From: an uncultured Lachnospiraceae bacterium | Lineage (GTDB): Bacteria; Bacillota; Clostridia; Lachnospirales; Lachnospiraceae | Direction of reading: 5' to 3' | Length of the DNA stretch: 64,000 nt | Assembly (NCBI GenBank): GCA_910579275.1 | Contig: CAJTTO010000010.1 | Coordinates: 26,185 to 90,184, forward strand | Notes under the pieces: generated by a model | The model's database searches: none | What the model saw: the letters and a program-made list of their open reading frames with translations, nothing else | What the model was told of the DNA's origin: nothing | Part shown: in pieces, positions 7,740 through 16,315 of the stretch | Layout: every line of letters starts with the position of its first letter | How positions within the stretch are numbered: the stretch's first letter is position 1 | Made by a program: the position numbers and the translations under genes

Positions 7740-8577
7740 TTACACGACCGCCTCCACAACCGTCTTATTTCCGATTCTTATCTCGTTTACGCCGATTTTC
7801 TTATTTTTGTTAAAATTGAAACTGAGCAGATAGCCCTTATCCTTATGATAATATTCCAGATAATCGGCGAGCTGCTTCTCGCCTCTCTCGTTGTATTCAT
7901 TTCCGTGCCAGATCTTTAACGCTACGATAAACTGCTCTCCATGATAATCCACGATAACATCCGTGCGCCTTGCATCCCGTGTCTGTGCCTCAATATAATA
8001 ATTTCCCGCACCATTGATGATGGGTTTTAAGTACAGCAGAAAAAACCTGCGTCCCTGAGCTTCTATGAACTTCACGTCGCTGCTGCCGTAAATCTCATCG
8101 AAATATTCCACGAATTTCTTTAAAACCAAGTCCATGTCAAGACGGTCATCTTTAATAAACTGTATCCGGTCGCTCTCTCCCTGTACATACACATCGCTGC
8201 GTGATTCCTCTGCCAAAAACAGGTTCAGCAGGCACATCTCAAACATGCGGTTCGCCACCGCCACCTGCCCGTCTGCTTCTTTCAGGAAGCCGAACATCAC
8301 ACCCAGATTGATGGACTTCTGCTCGGGACTGAAAGGAATCCGCCTCCCACGATACAAAATGTCCTCTATCATATCCCGCAGCTCTTTATAGGTGTCCAAC
8401 TGCTTTGCCATGCTTTCGAACAGCAGCATGCCTTCCTTCAGGATGTTCTTCACTGCCTGCCCGATTCCTTCCTTTGTCCATACACTGCCCAAGTCCCCAA
8501 ATCCTTCTTTAGTCTCCAAGTCCTACCATGTAGTCTCTCTGCGGATTGCAGGAGCCCGTTACGTTGAATCTACGCAT
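7740..8577 (-). pseudogene. Decayed AAA-ATPase/PD-(D/E)XK protein: start and C-terminal half remain
   Basis: A good ribosome site (GGGAGGTGG) precedes an ATG at 8577 encoding MRRFNVTGSCNPQRDYMV, the usual start of the AAA-ATPase-like/DUF1703 family, but a stop follows after 22 codons at 8509-8511. From about 8519 to 7740 another frame encodes 259 residues matching the rest of such a protein, ending in the nuclease-like domain (FIVALKIWHGNEYNERGEKQLADYL). The P-loop ATPase segment between is absent, so about half the gene was deleted with a frameshift. The usual ExK catalytic pair reads ALK, so the nuclease core also looks inactive. An intact distant relative is at 21054-22790. Confidence 0.75.
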
Positions 8578-8661
8578 TCTTCCACCTCCCGAATTGTGAT
8601 ACAGTTATTTTAACATTGCACCCCCAAAATGTAAACGGCGGAATTCCGTTTGCAGATTCCT

Positions 8662-8829
8662 AGAGCGTGTTTGAAAAATGCTTTCTGCCAGATGTGCATT
8701 GCAATTTGTGGGAGATTTGTGCCAAATGAAGGACGTATATGCAGCAAAGGCATACAAGCTATTGAGGTGTGAATTATAACAGATTTTGCACATGATTCCC
8801 ACTACTTTGATGGACGTCTGAACAGTAAC
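8662..8829. repeat. Family-2 intergenic repeat, copy D1
   Basis: Starts with AGAGCGTGTTTGAAAAATG and ends GACGTCTGAACAGTAAC. Its last ~80 bp (GGCATACAAGC onward) match the complement of 22957-23068 almost base for base, apart from about 30 extra bases in that copy; its first ~36 bp resemble 57286-57322. No coding capacity. It fills most of the 8578-9016 spacer, together with the left end of the IS element. The short frames across it are not convincing genes. Confidence 0.75.
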
Positions 8830-8897
8830 ATGTATTCGCTCAAATAGAACATGTGACAAACCTTGACACAGCGTTGTCAAGGTTATTATAATATAAT

Positions 8898-10749
8898 GAT
8901 GCTGGGGTCAAAAGCCCACGAAGTAACCTTGAAAATTTAATATTTTACAGTAAATACAAGCATTCCATCGCTTTATAAGTTATAATAGTAATAACTTCTG
9001 AAAGGTGGTATGTTCTATGTCTTTTAAAACAAATGATTGTCAGCAATTATCATTAGATGATAGTTTTACGGCTCTTACTGAACGCGAAAGAAAAGCTTTG
9101 GAAAAATCATGGGCGAAGATTTTTGCTGATGAAATTTTTCCATCTATAGATGAAGAACGTTTTTCTGTCCTGTACTGTGATAAAGCATCCAGACCTAATA
9201 CACCTGTAAACGTTATTATCGGTGCGCTCATCATCAAGGAACTTTTTGATTATTCTGATGATGAAATCGTTGAGAATTTGATGCTTGATCTCCACCTTCA
9301 ATACGCGTTGCATACCACAAGCTTTGCAGAACAGCCGATATCAGACAAAACCCTGAGTCGTTTCCGTAAAAGATGCTATGACTATGAGACACTTCATGGT
9401 GTGGACTTATACCACGACTGTGTAAAAGATCTCAGCGGTAAAATCGCTAAGATAATGAAACTGAATGGACGCATACGCCGTATGGATTCCATGATGATAG
9501 AAGCTAACATTCGTTTTCAGAGCCGCATGGAGTTGATCTATACCTGTATATCTAAACTGGTTGTTTATCTTACAAAGAAGCAGCCAGATATGGTTCCTGA
9601 GCCACTAAAGCATTACGCAGACCCGAATGATTATAACCGTATCTTCTATCATCAGAGAAATGATGACATGGAAGCAATTATTCAAACCTTGCTGGCAGAC
9701 AGTGACTGCTTGCTGGAACTGTGCAAAACAGATTTTGAAGAAACGACAGAATACCAGCTTTTTGTCAGATGCCTTTCTGACCAGACAGTTGTTGAAAATG
9801 ATAAACGTCGTCTGAGGACCAGGGAAGATGGCACCATGAATTCATCGGCACTTCAAAATCCATCTGATCCGGATGCCACTTACAGAAACAAAGCTGGCAA
9901 GTCATACAGAGGATATGCCGCAAACATAGAAGAAACAGTTGGCAAGAATGGCTCTGTAGTGACGGATTATCAGTTTGATAAAAACACTCATACGGACAGT
10001 CATTTCCTTCAGGAATCTCTTTCAGCAATGGAAAAGTCTGAAGAAGAAATCATTCTGGTTACAGATGGTGGTTATGATGGCCAGGACAATGTAGCTCTCG
10101 CGAAAGAAAAGAATGTGAAACTGGTAACTACCGCACTAATTGGCAAAGAAGCACCGGATGCTTTGGCTGATTTTGAATTCAATGAAGATGGAACCCGTCT
10201 TCTGAAATGTGCTGCGGGTCATGAACCGGCAAGCCAGTCTTATACCAAAACAACAAGGCAATGCAGAGTCTCATTTGACCGGAATCATTGTGTCGGCTGT
10301 CCATATCAGAATCAGTGCCGCCCCAAGATATATAAAAAAGTTGCCACTTTTATTACCTCAAAAAATGCATCCAACAGAGCAAAAAGCCAGAGATATATGC
10401 AAAGTGAGGAATTCAGCAATTTAGCAAGGTTGAGAAATGGTGTAGAAACCATTCCGGCCAATATCCGAAAGAATTACCATCTGGACAAACTTCCAAGAGG
10501 TAAACAACGGGGTAAATTCTTTTTTGGAAGTAAAATAGCAGCCTTAAACTTCAGAAAGCTCTTTGGATTCCGAAAGGGCTTGGGGAATTATGCGCAAAAT
10601 CCGATGTTGGCATAGAAATAAGCCAGAAGTACATCAACATATTCCAAGGCAATGAAGTCTTTTACAAAAAATCTACTGTAAAATATTAAATTTTCAAGGT
10701 TTTTGCAGAGTATCAAACATAGAAAACTCTATGTTTTGACCCCAGCATC
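8898..10749 (+). mobile_element. Complete IS1182-family insertion sequence
   Basis: A 1,852-bp element. Perfect 16-bp terminal inverted repeats (GATGCTGGGGTCAAAA) lie at 8898-8913 and 10734-10749. A second perfect 26-bp inverted pair sits subterminally at 8927-8952 and 10674-10699, starting CCTTGAAAATTTAAT. ATATAAT flanks the element directly on both sides (8891-8897 and 10750-10756), consistent with a 7-bp target duplication in AT-rich DNA. One intact transposase gene is inside, so the element may still be active. Confidence 0.93.
9017..10615 (+). CDS. IS1182-family DDE transposase
   Basis: Transposase of 532 residues from the ATG at 9017, with AAAGGTGG eight bases upstream; an in-frame GTG four codons earlier is less likely. 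The N-terminal DUF772-type DNA-binding region runs through PVNVIIGALIIKELFDYSDDE and DKTLSRFRKR. DDE-core landmarks are RRMDSMMIEANI (first Asp), LVTDGGYDGQDN (second Asp) and the C-terminal IRKNYHLDKLPRGK region. A four-cysteine segment, HCVGCPYQNQC, is the zinc-ribbon insertion seen in this family. The frame is intact and bounded by matched terminal repeats. Confidence 0.93.
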   Translation: MSFKTNDCQQLSLDDSFTALTERERKALEKSWAKIFADEIFPSIDEERFSVLYCDKASRPNTPVNVIIGALIIKELFDYSDDEIVENLMLDLHLQYALHTTSFAEQPISDKTLSRFRKRCYDYETLHGVDLYHDCVKDLSGKIAKIMKLNGRIRRMDSMMIEANIRFQSRMELIYTCISKLVVYLTKKQPDMVPEPLKHYADPNDYNRIFYHQRNDDMEAIIQTLLADSDCLLELCKTDFEETTEYQLFVRCLSDQTVVENDKRRLRTREDGTMNSSALQNPSDPDATYRNKAGKSYRGYAANIEETVGKNGSVVTDYQFDKNTHTDSHFLQESLSAMEKSEEEIILVTDGGYDGQDNVALAKEKNVKLVTTALIGKEAPDALADFEFNEDGTRLLKCAAGHEPASQSYTKTTRQCRVSFDRNHCVGCPYQNQCRPKIYKKVATFITSKNASNRAKSQRYMQSEEFSNLARLRNGVETIPANIRKNYHLDKLPRGKQRGKFFFGSKIAALNFRKLFGFRKGLGNYAQNPMLA

Positions 10750-10834
10750 ATATAATCAATCTATTGGAGATAGCGGTAAACGAAATGCATATAAATCGGG
10801 AATTTAATAGACTTAGAATTAAAATAGACTTTAG

Positions 10835-11047
10835 ATGTTGGATACAGGCTATTTGATATGTTCGACGATACAGCTATTACGCAGCATGAGCGGATATACA
10901 GTTAAGCTCACTCTGCCAGAAAATGATTGGCTCTATGATCTCCTTATGTCATTCGGAAACAAAGCAACAATCATTCAGCCTAAATCTATTCGTCAAACAT
11001 TGAAATCAAAACATGAGGCTGCAAGAGAACAGCATAAAGGAGAATAA
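10835..11047 (+). pseudogene. C-terminal remnant of a WYL-domain (YafY-type) regulator
   Basis: Only about 50 recognisable residues remain: YTVKLTLPENDWLYDLLMSFGNKATIIQPKSIR, which matches the end of helix-turn-helix/WYL regulators. The HTH and WYL body are missing, and the sequence upstream to the IS element (86 bp away) does not encode them; residues before YTVKL look out of frame. Loss probably accompanied arrival of the IS. Its stop lies 4 bp before the next ATG, suggesting it once headed an operon with the glycosylase-like gene. Confidence 0.6.
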
Positions 11048-11051
11048 AGAT

Positions 11052-11645
11052 ATGAACATTAAAAAAGAACTTGAAAAGAACGTGGGTGTATCAAACGACA
11101 TATATCTAAACAATATTGATATTTCCCCATCTGCGATTAAGGCAATTATGATAAATGAAGTTGTTCCCTCTGACCCTTTACAGGATTTTTATGGGCTTCC
11201 CGACGCTGATTATCTGAAAACTACTATCCCCCTTTTGCAAGGAGCGGGAGCCGCAGTTAGTTCCATACAAGACATATTACAAATGGGTATTTATATCACA
11301 AATGCAGTAAAAACCCCAAAGACAGAATATGCCATTGACAAAAGCAGTATTGAAAGCAGCTTGCCATATTTAGAAGCAGAGCTTTCTTTATTCCCCAACA
11401 CAAAGGTTATTATGCTTATGGGAGATGTTGCAAAGAAAGCCTTTAACATGATTACGAAAAAGTCAACAAAGAAAAACGCTGTTCCCGCCGTTTCCACCTA
11501 TAAATTGCGGAATAGCGAACTATATTATAAGGGTATTCGGGTAATGCCGTCATACATAATGACAGGAGGGAATATCTTAATCGAAAAGTCAAAAGTAGCA
11601 ATGGCAACCGAGGATATTGCCATTATGCTGGAAATAATCAAGTAA
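11052..11645 (+). CDS. Uracil-DNA glycosylase-superfamily protein
   Basis: A 197-residue cytosolic protein resembling small UDG-fold proteins common in Clostridia. Recognisable parts are INEVVPSDPLQDFYG near the start, GIYITNAVKTPK in the middle, and KVIMLMGDVAKKAFN, which matches the strand and helix that precede the DNA-binding loop in UDG family 4/5-like enzymes. The catalytic motifs are divergent, so activity is uncertain. Start at 11052 has AAAGGAG nine bases upstream. It directly follows the regulator remnant, so its original control is probably lost. Confidence 0.6.
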   Translation: MNIKKELEKNVGVSNDIYLNNIDISPSAIKAIMINEVVPSDPLQDFYGLPDADYLKTTIPLLQGAGAAVSSIQDILQMGIYITNAVKTPKTEYAIDKSSIESSLPYLEAELSLFPNTKVIMLMGDVAKKAFNMITKKSTKKNAVPAVSTYKLRNSELYYKGIRVMPSYIMTGGNILIEKSKVAMATEDIAIMLEIIK

Positions 11646-11674
11646 ACCTCTATAACGATAATGAAAGCCTGGCA

Positions 11675-11720
11675 AACACCCTGCACACAGACTGCAGTCT
11701 ATGTGTGCAGTGTGTTTTCC
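11675..11720. terminator. Convergent terminator
   Basis: A long imperfect stem, AACACCCTGCACACA pairing with TGTGTGCAGTGTGTT (11675-11689 with 11702-11716), ends in TTTT on the plus strand. It lies between the stop of the glycosylase-like gene and the stop of the convergent secreted protein, and probably serves both. Confidence 0.7.
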
Positions 11721-11722
11721 TT

Positions 11723-12337
11723 CTATGGAAGTTCGCCGTTTTGTTTTTGTCTTAGGTATTCCTGATAATATTGTTCTGTTTTCAATTCCTTACAATATTT
11801 ATTATAATCCCATGTATCGGTTTCAATAATCCCCATTGCCCAGTCCGCCAGTTCTTTCATCCGGCTGTCCTCGCTTAAATATTCTCTCCCATCTATGCCA
11901 TGCATCAAGGTATGCTTTTGTTCCCCCTTCCAGTCGCAGGAATACCCATACCACTTTTGCATCCTTATCAAGTCATTTTCCATCACTACCATCCCGCTCT
12001 TTATCGCATTCAGATCTTTCTTGTAATGATTATCTGACAATATTTTCTGAAAAAGCATATACTTCTCTCTTACAAGGTTCCCATCAACTGTTTTAATGTA
12101 CGCACAGTTTTCTCCTTGTTTCCTATTTTCAAAGTCCCCCATCTCCAGAGACCAGTCATCATGAAAGCGGTATATATTGCCCTGATTGTCTATTGTCCAC
12201 ACTGATCCATAAAATGCGTTTTTATAGAAAAGAGCAAATAGTACTGGCGGCAGTTCCTTCTCTTTGCCAAAACCTGTAATGCACATTGGCAAAACTGAAA
12301 GAATTACCACACATATTAATAACAGCTTTTTCTTCAT
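11723..12337 (-). CDS. Secreted protein of unknown function, partner of the S8 protease
   Basis: A 204-residue protein with a signal peptide (MKKKLLLICVVILSVLPMCITGFG) and no cysteine lipobox. The mature part is rich in aromatic and charged residues (NAFYGSVWTIDNQGNIYRFHDDW, DTWDYNKYCKELKTEQYYQEY). I do not recognise a domain. The ATG at 12337 has GGGAGA upstream and lies 10 bp after the protease stop, so the two are almost surely cotranscribed. The pairing suggests an inhibitor, chaperone or substrate of the protease, which is inference only. Confidence 0.65.
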   Translation of the reverse strand: MKKKLLLICVVILSVLPMCITGFGKEKELPPVLFALFYKNAFYGSVWTIDNQGNIYRFHDDWSLEMGDFENRKQGENCAYIKTVDGNLVREKYMLFQKILSDNHYKKDLNAIKSGMVVMENDLIRMQKWYGYSCDWKGEQKHTLMHGIDGREYLSEDSRMKELADWAMGIIETDTWDYNKYCKELKTEQYYQEYLRQKQNGELP

Positions 12338-12347
12338 TTGTTTCTCC

Positions 12348-15300
12348 CTAATCAAGCTGCTGCGCGTAGCCAAACTCATTAACCTCCTGAATTCCTTGCT
12401 TCGATAAATCGAACACATGCCACACCGTACCGCTTTTATTCTGCGGTATACTAAATATGCCGATTTGCTCATTTCCACAATAGACACGCACAACAGCATC
12501 AGATAGTGACAATGCATTCACATCATAAGCTGATGCATTTGTAAAATCATGTACAAAATAAGAAAATTCCCCACTTTCAAGTATTTCAGAATCTGCCATA
12601 AGTGTTATCGTCTCCGGGCCATAACCTACTCTGTCATCATAATCAAGCGTCGCAATTTCCTTATCTCCCAGAGCGCCCGACATATTACTAAACGAAACAT
12701 GGAATTTCTTAATACCTGCCTGAGAATACATCAGATGCGCGTCCAAGTCATTTGGTTCTTCCCCCCATGTCAGAACGATTCGATACTCATTTTCTGACAA
12801 GACAGGCGTCAATACAAATTTTTGTTCCTCACCGTCATTTCCCCCTATTGACACTACATTATAATATCCGGTAACAAACCCTAAGTTACTGACCTCAATT
12901 GTATAGGAACCCATCGGCAGCTTCGCCATAAAATTTCCATCCGCGTCAGTAGAAACATTTATTTCTTTTCCCTTTTTGTCCACAACATATGCATCCTTTT
13001 TGTTGTTCCACCCTTTCCTTATTTTTACAGTTGCGCCTGCAATGCTGTCGCCATTTACTGCGTTAATAATTTTCCCTCGCAAAGTACTGTTAAACCCACC
13101 CCAAAAGCTTGCACTCAAAATGATGTTTTCCATGTTAATTGTATGGTCTGGGTTCACCCTTACATTTCTAACAACACAAGGTAGAAAATCCTTATATGTT
13201 ACTGTCAAATCATAGGTTCCCTCTGTAAGAACAAATTCAAACATTCCATCTCCATCAGATTTTCCAGTCATACAGAAGTTATCTAAATTGGATTCTCCAC
13301 TGCTTGTTCGACACACCGTAATGCTTGCATGTCCAAGCCCATTTCCTTTTTTATCCACTATCCTGCCTAGCAGAAAACCATTTGGCAGTATTGTATCCGT
13401 ACTATCGCCGGAATCAGACAGCGCACTCTGTACGCACTTAAGTGCATTGGGCATTTTGTAACTATTTCCATGTAAATCATGGACAGAAATATCACTATTT
13501 TGCTGTAAAATCTCTTTTACCCGAGATGCATGAAGTCCTGGATTAACCTGATACATAAGTCCTGCCAAACCAGATATATATGGTGCCGCAAGAGAAGTAC
13601 CACCCTTTTCATCAAAATAATAGCCCAGAACCCCTATATTGTCTGGAATCGAACGCGGAATCAATGTCACTATCTCTGATCCCGGAGCACATACATCTAC
13701 TCTGCAGCCAACATTGCTATAATCAGCATACTGATATGTCACTGCCCTGTCACCAAAGTTAGAATAACTAAATTTCGCTACTGCCCCAGTGACAATAATA
13801 CGATCCTTAAGTGTAAAATCATCCATACTGCAAAACGCATTATTATATAACGCTAAAACATTCCCCCCTAGTGAACCCTCTGCCTTAGAATATCCATAGC
13901 GGGAATCATCCTCCACAAATCGAACATCCTCGTCATTTCCAGCCGAAGTAACTATCACGAAATCATAGCCTTTTTTTACCAACTTTCGAAGAAATAATTC
14001 TATTTGAAGCGTTGTTTCGATTATATCCAGCCTTGCATTTCTTTGATTCCGTGATGCTGCAAATACCATATCAGACGAATATGACATGCTAACATTGACA
14101 ATTTTTACTCGATTTCCTACAAGATTTGCCAAAGCAACCTTATATTCCATTATGGTGCCATCGTTCTTTCCTAACGCATAACCGTATAATCTTATATTTG
14201 TAGCAACTCCCGAAATGCCAACGCCATTATCATGCCCTGCTCCCAAAATACCCGCAACCATTGTTCCATGATACATGGAATCAGCAGCGTTATCCCCAAA
14301 TACATGGTCAAAGTATAAATCTTCATGCCCAGTATCGAACCCATCGTCAATAATTCCAATCTTTACTGTATTCGATTCTTTCACATAGTCCCATGCACTT
14401 GGGACTTTGAGTGCCTCAAGCCCCCAATTATATCCATCAGGAATATCTTCATCCCAAATTTCTTCTGACGTTTTTCCATCTTCCTGATATAATGCGTCAT
14501 CCGGTTTTGTTATATCCGGTTCCTGCTCTATCACAATATTGAACCCTGCTCTATCTATGAAGCTAAGGCTATTTAAATATTTAATATAATTCTCTAACGC
14601 ATCCTCTGACTGTTCGTCTAAAAATTCAATCTGGTAGTCGTTCGTAAGCTCAATATAGCCAACGATTTCTGCCCCAATATCAGACGCAACATTTTTAAGA
14701 AAATCTTTTCCCAACCCTTCCAGCGCGCTTACCAGAATCTGATTCCTTACATACATCATACCATTTTCTGAATGTATAGCAATATCTTTTTCACTTTCTA
14801 TATCCTTAAAATACACTTCCCCGATATCCGCAAGAGGTTCTGGTTCGTGGTCGGGCTTTTGTGGTTTCTGCGGTTTGTCACCTTTCATTTTACTTGAAGT
14901 CAGTTTGAAGTTCTGAGGTTCCTTGCGTGCATCACCATTGGAGCAGTTAAATCCAACTTCTATTTCCATTCCGCCAGAGATATTTGCATTATAGCCAGCA
15001 TTTTTGATTACATAGTGACTATTTTCCTTTGAGACAATAGCAGCTGTCCAGAAACTATCGACATTGTTGTCAAAGTCAAACGAAAGCACCCAGTCTTCAA
15101 GTACTGTTTCTGTATTATTCTTTATATGGATTTTTCCAATAAAACCGCCACCCCAATCATTTACTACCTCATATGTAACCTGTGCCTCTCCATCATCCGC
15201 CTGCTCCATTGCGGTCAACAGTTGATATTCCTTGGGAATTTGAAGCCTGTCCTGATATGACGCAGTAAATCCGAATGATACGCTGTTTCCAGCTTCTATG

Positions 15301-15896
15301 TCCTGATTATACTGTGCATTTTTAATAATATATCCTTCTTCGCCATGTTCCTGAATAATGGCGTTATAAATATTTTCTATTTCGTCTTTGCTCTGAAATG
15401 ACAAATACCAGTTATCAACCACATCTTTTCCGATATTATGTATTGTCACGGTTGCATTATAGTGGCCATCCCACTTTGCATCAACTTTGTACTCAACCTC
15501 AAAATTTTCTGCCGTGTACCGGTAATACGTCTCATCCAATTCACCTGCTTCCGTTTCAGTTTCGTCTTCCTGCCCCTCGGTGCAAATGCTGCCTAACTCT
15601 TCTTCCTCATCAGAGATTGTCTCTCCTTCTGTCTGGCTTTCGACTGCCCCATCGTCATCTATTTCCGTCTCCGTTATCTGTTCACTACTTTCAACTTCCT
15701 GTTCACTGCCAATTTCTGTAGTTCTCTCCTCAGTTTCTTCCTGACCTGCCTGTGTTTCCGTAACACTCTCATCTTCCTGTTCTGTCTGTATTTCTGTATG
15801 CTCCGTCGCATGAATATGACGAATGCCTGTGGTATTCAGACATATTATCGCGACCAGCAAACATGCAAGATGTTTCTTCGTTAAATTTTTTCTCAT
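12348..15896 (-). CDS. Large exported S8 (subtilisin-like) protease with cellulose-binding-like domains
   Basis: An 1,182-residue exported protein. After a signal peptide (ACLLVAIICLNTTGIRHIHA) comes about 90 residues rich in Glu and Thr. Two CBM2-like beta-sandwich modules follow (about 130-230 and 245-330; motifs NWYLSFQS, IIKNAQYNQDI and GGGFIGKIHI, VIKNAGYNANI). The S8 domain has all key residues: Asp in GIIDDGFDTGHED (about 515), His in MYHGTMVAGI (about 542), oxyanion Asn in SAGN (about 653), Ser in GGTSLAAPY (about 766). Two carboxypeptidase-regulatory-like modules and a C-terminal LTWGEEPNDLDAHLMY domain complete it. No LPxTG anchor. The ATG at 15896 has GGAGGG upstream. Confidence 0.88.
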   Translation of the reverse strand: MRKNLTKKHLACLLVAIICLNTTGIRHIHATEHTEIQTEQEDESVTETQAGQEETEERTTEIGSEQEVESSEQITETEIDDDGAVESQTEGETISDEEEELGSICTEGQEDETETEAGELDETYYRYTAENFEVEYKVDAKWDGHYNATVTIHNIGKDVVDNWYLSFQSKDEIENIYNAIIQEHGEEGYIIKNAQYNQDIEAGNSVSFGFTASYQDRLQIPKEYQLLTAMEQADDGEAQVTYEVVNDWGGGFIGKIHIKNNTETVLEDWVLSFDFDNNVDSFWTAAIVSKENSHYVIKNAGYNANISGGMEIEVGFNCSNGDARKEPQNFKLTSSKMKGDKPQKPQKPDHEPEPLADIGEVYFKDIESEKDIAIHSENGMMYVRNQILVSALEGLGKDFLKNVASDIGAEIVGYIELTNDYQIEFLDEQSEDALENYIKYLNSLSFIDRAGFNIVIEQEPDITKPDDALYQEDGKTSEEIWDEDIPDGYNWGLEALKVPSAWDYVKESNTVKIGIIDDGFDTGHEDLYFDHVFGDNAADSMYHGTMVAGILGAGHDNGVGISGVATNIRLYGYALGKNDGTIMEYKVALANLVGNRVKIVNVSMSYSSDMVFAASRNQRNARLDIIETTLQIELFLRKLVKKGYDFVIVTSAGNDEDVRFVEDDSRYGYSKAEGSLGGNVLALYNNAFCSMDDFTLKDRIIVTGAVAKFSYSNFGDRAVTYQYADYSNVGCRVDVCAPGSEIVTLIPRSIPDNIGVLGYYFDEKGGTSLAAPYISGLAGLMYQVNPGLHASRVKEILQQNSDISVHDLHGNSYKMPNALKCVQSALSDSGDSTDTILPNGFLLGRIVDKKGNGLGHASITVCRTSSGESNLDNFCMTGKSDGDGMFEFVLTEGTYDLTVTYKDFLPCVVRNVRVNPDHTINMENIILSASFWGGFNSTLRGKIINAVNGDSIAGATVKIRKGWNNKKDAYVVDKKGKEINVSTDADGNFMAKLPMGSYTIEVSNLGFVTGYYNVVSIGGNDGEEQKFVLTPVLSENEYRIVLTWGEEPNDLDAHLMYSQAGIKKFHVSFSNMSGALGDKEIATLDYDDRVGYGPETITLMADSEILESGEFSYFVHDFTNASAYDVNALSLSDAVVRVYCGNEQIGIFSIPQNKSGTVWHVFDLSKQGIQEVNEFGYAQQLD

Positions 15897-15981
15897 TTGG
15901 ATGTCCCTCCATTTCTTTTGCAAACATGAATCAACAGTTCCTATCTTTAGTTTTTTGATACAAACATAGTACACATATCAA

Positions 15982-16010
15982 ACATAACATAGTTTTTACC
16001 ATACCGTCAA
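15982..16010 (-). promoter_or_regulatory. Probable promoter of the S8 protease operon
   Basis: On the minus strand TTGACG (16010-16005) is followed after 17 bp by TTATGT (15987-15982). An inverted pair TTGATA and TATCAA lies just downstream (about 15957-15982) and could be an operator. The -10 is only a partial match. Confidence 0.45.
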
Positions 16011-16078
16011 TGTTTTTGTAAAACATATTTGTTACACTCTTTTTCTTTTAGGAATACAGGAACAAAGGCAAAATAAAA

Positions 16079-16106
16079 AGAGGTGCCGATTTTTTTCAGC
16101 ACCTCT
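16079..16106 (-). terminator. Intrinsic terminator after the Fic-like remnant
   Basis: AGAGGTGC pairs with GCACCTCT (16079-16086 with 16099-16106) and is followed on the minus strand by five T. It ends the leftward transcript from cca and the Fic-like remnant. Confidence 0.75.
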
Positions 16107-16113
16107 ATCAACC

Positions 16114-16296
16114 CTAATTTTTTAAATTATATTTTCTTTTTCCATGACCAGATACCGATTCGATAATGTCAGCCTGCACCAAATTAGGCACAAGTCTGGA
16201 AACACCTGATCCTTTCAGTGCAAGAAGCCCCATAACCGCACTCCTGCCAAACACTTCATGAAAGCCAAAGTTTGCAAAGAACGGGGCTTTTTCCAT
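16114..16296 (-). pseudogene. C-terminal winged-helix remnant of a Fic-type protein
   Basis: Sixty residues, of which VFGRSAVMGLLALKGSGVSRLVPNLVQADIIESVSGHGKRKYNLK (as short motifs FGRSAVM, GVSRLVPNLVQADII, GHGKRKYN) match the winged-helix tail of Fic/DUF4172 proteins. The Fic motif HxFxxGNGR domain is absent and there is no ribosome site. It abuts the cca stop, so the missing part was deleted. It could alternatively be a stand-alone HTH fragment, but no start signal supports that. Confidence 0.5.
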
Positions 16297-16315
16297 ATCT
16301 GCTGTCTCTATAACC

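Noticed and set aside
8605..8880. 91-codon frame covering the family-2 repeat
   Set aside because: It lies almost wholly in a dispersed non-coding repeat whose other copies are not open in the same frame.
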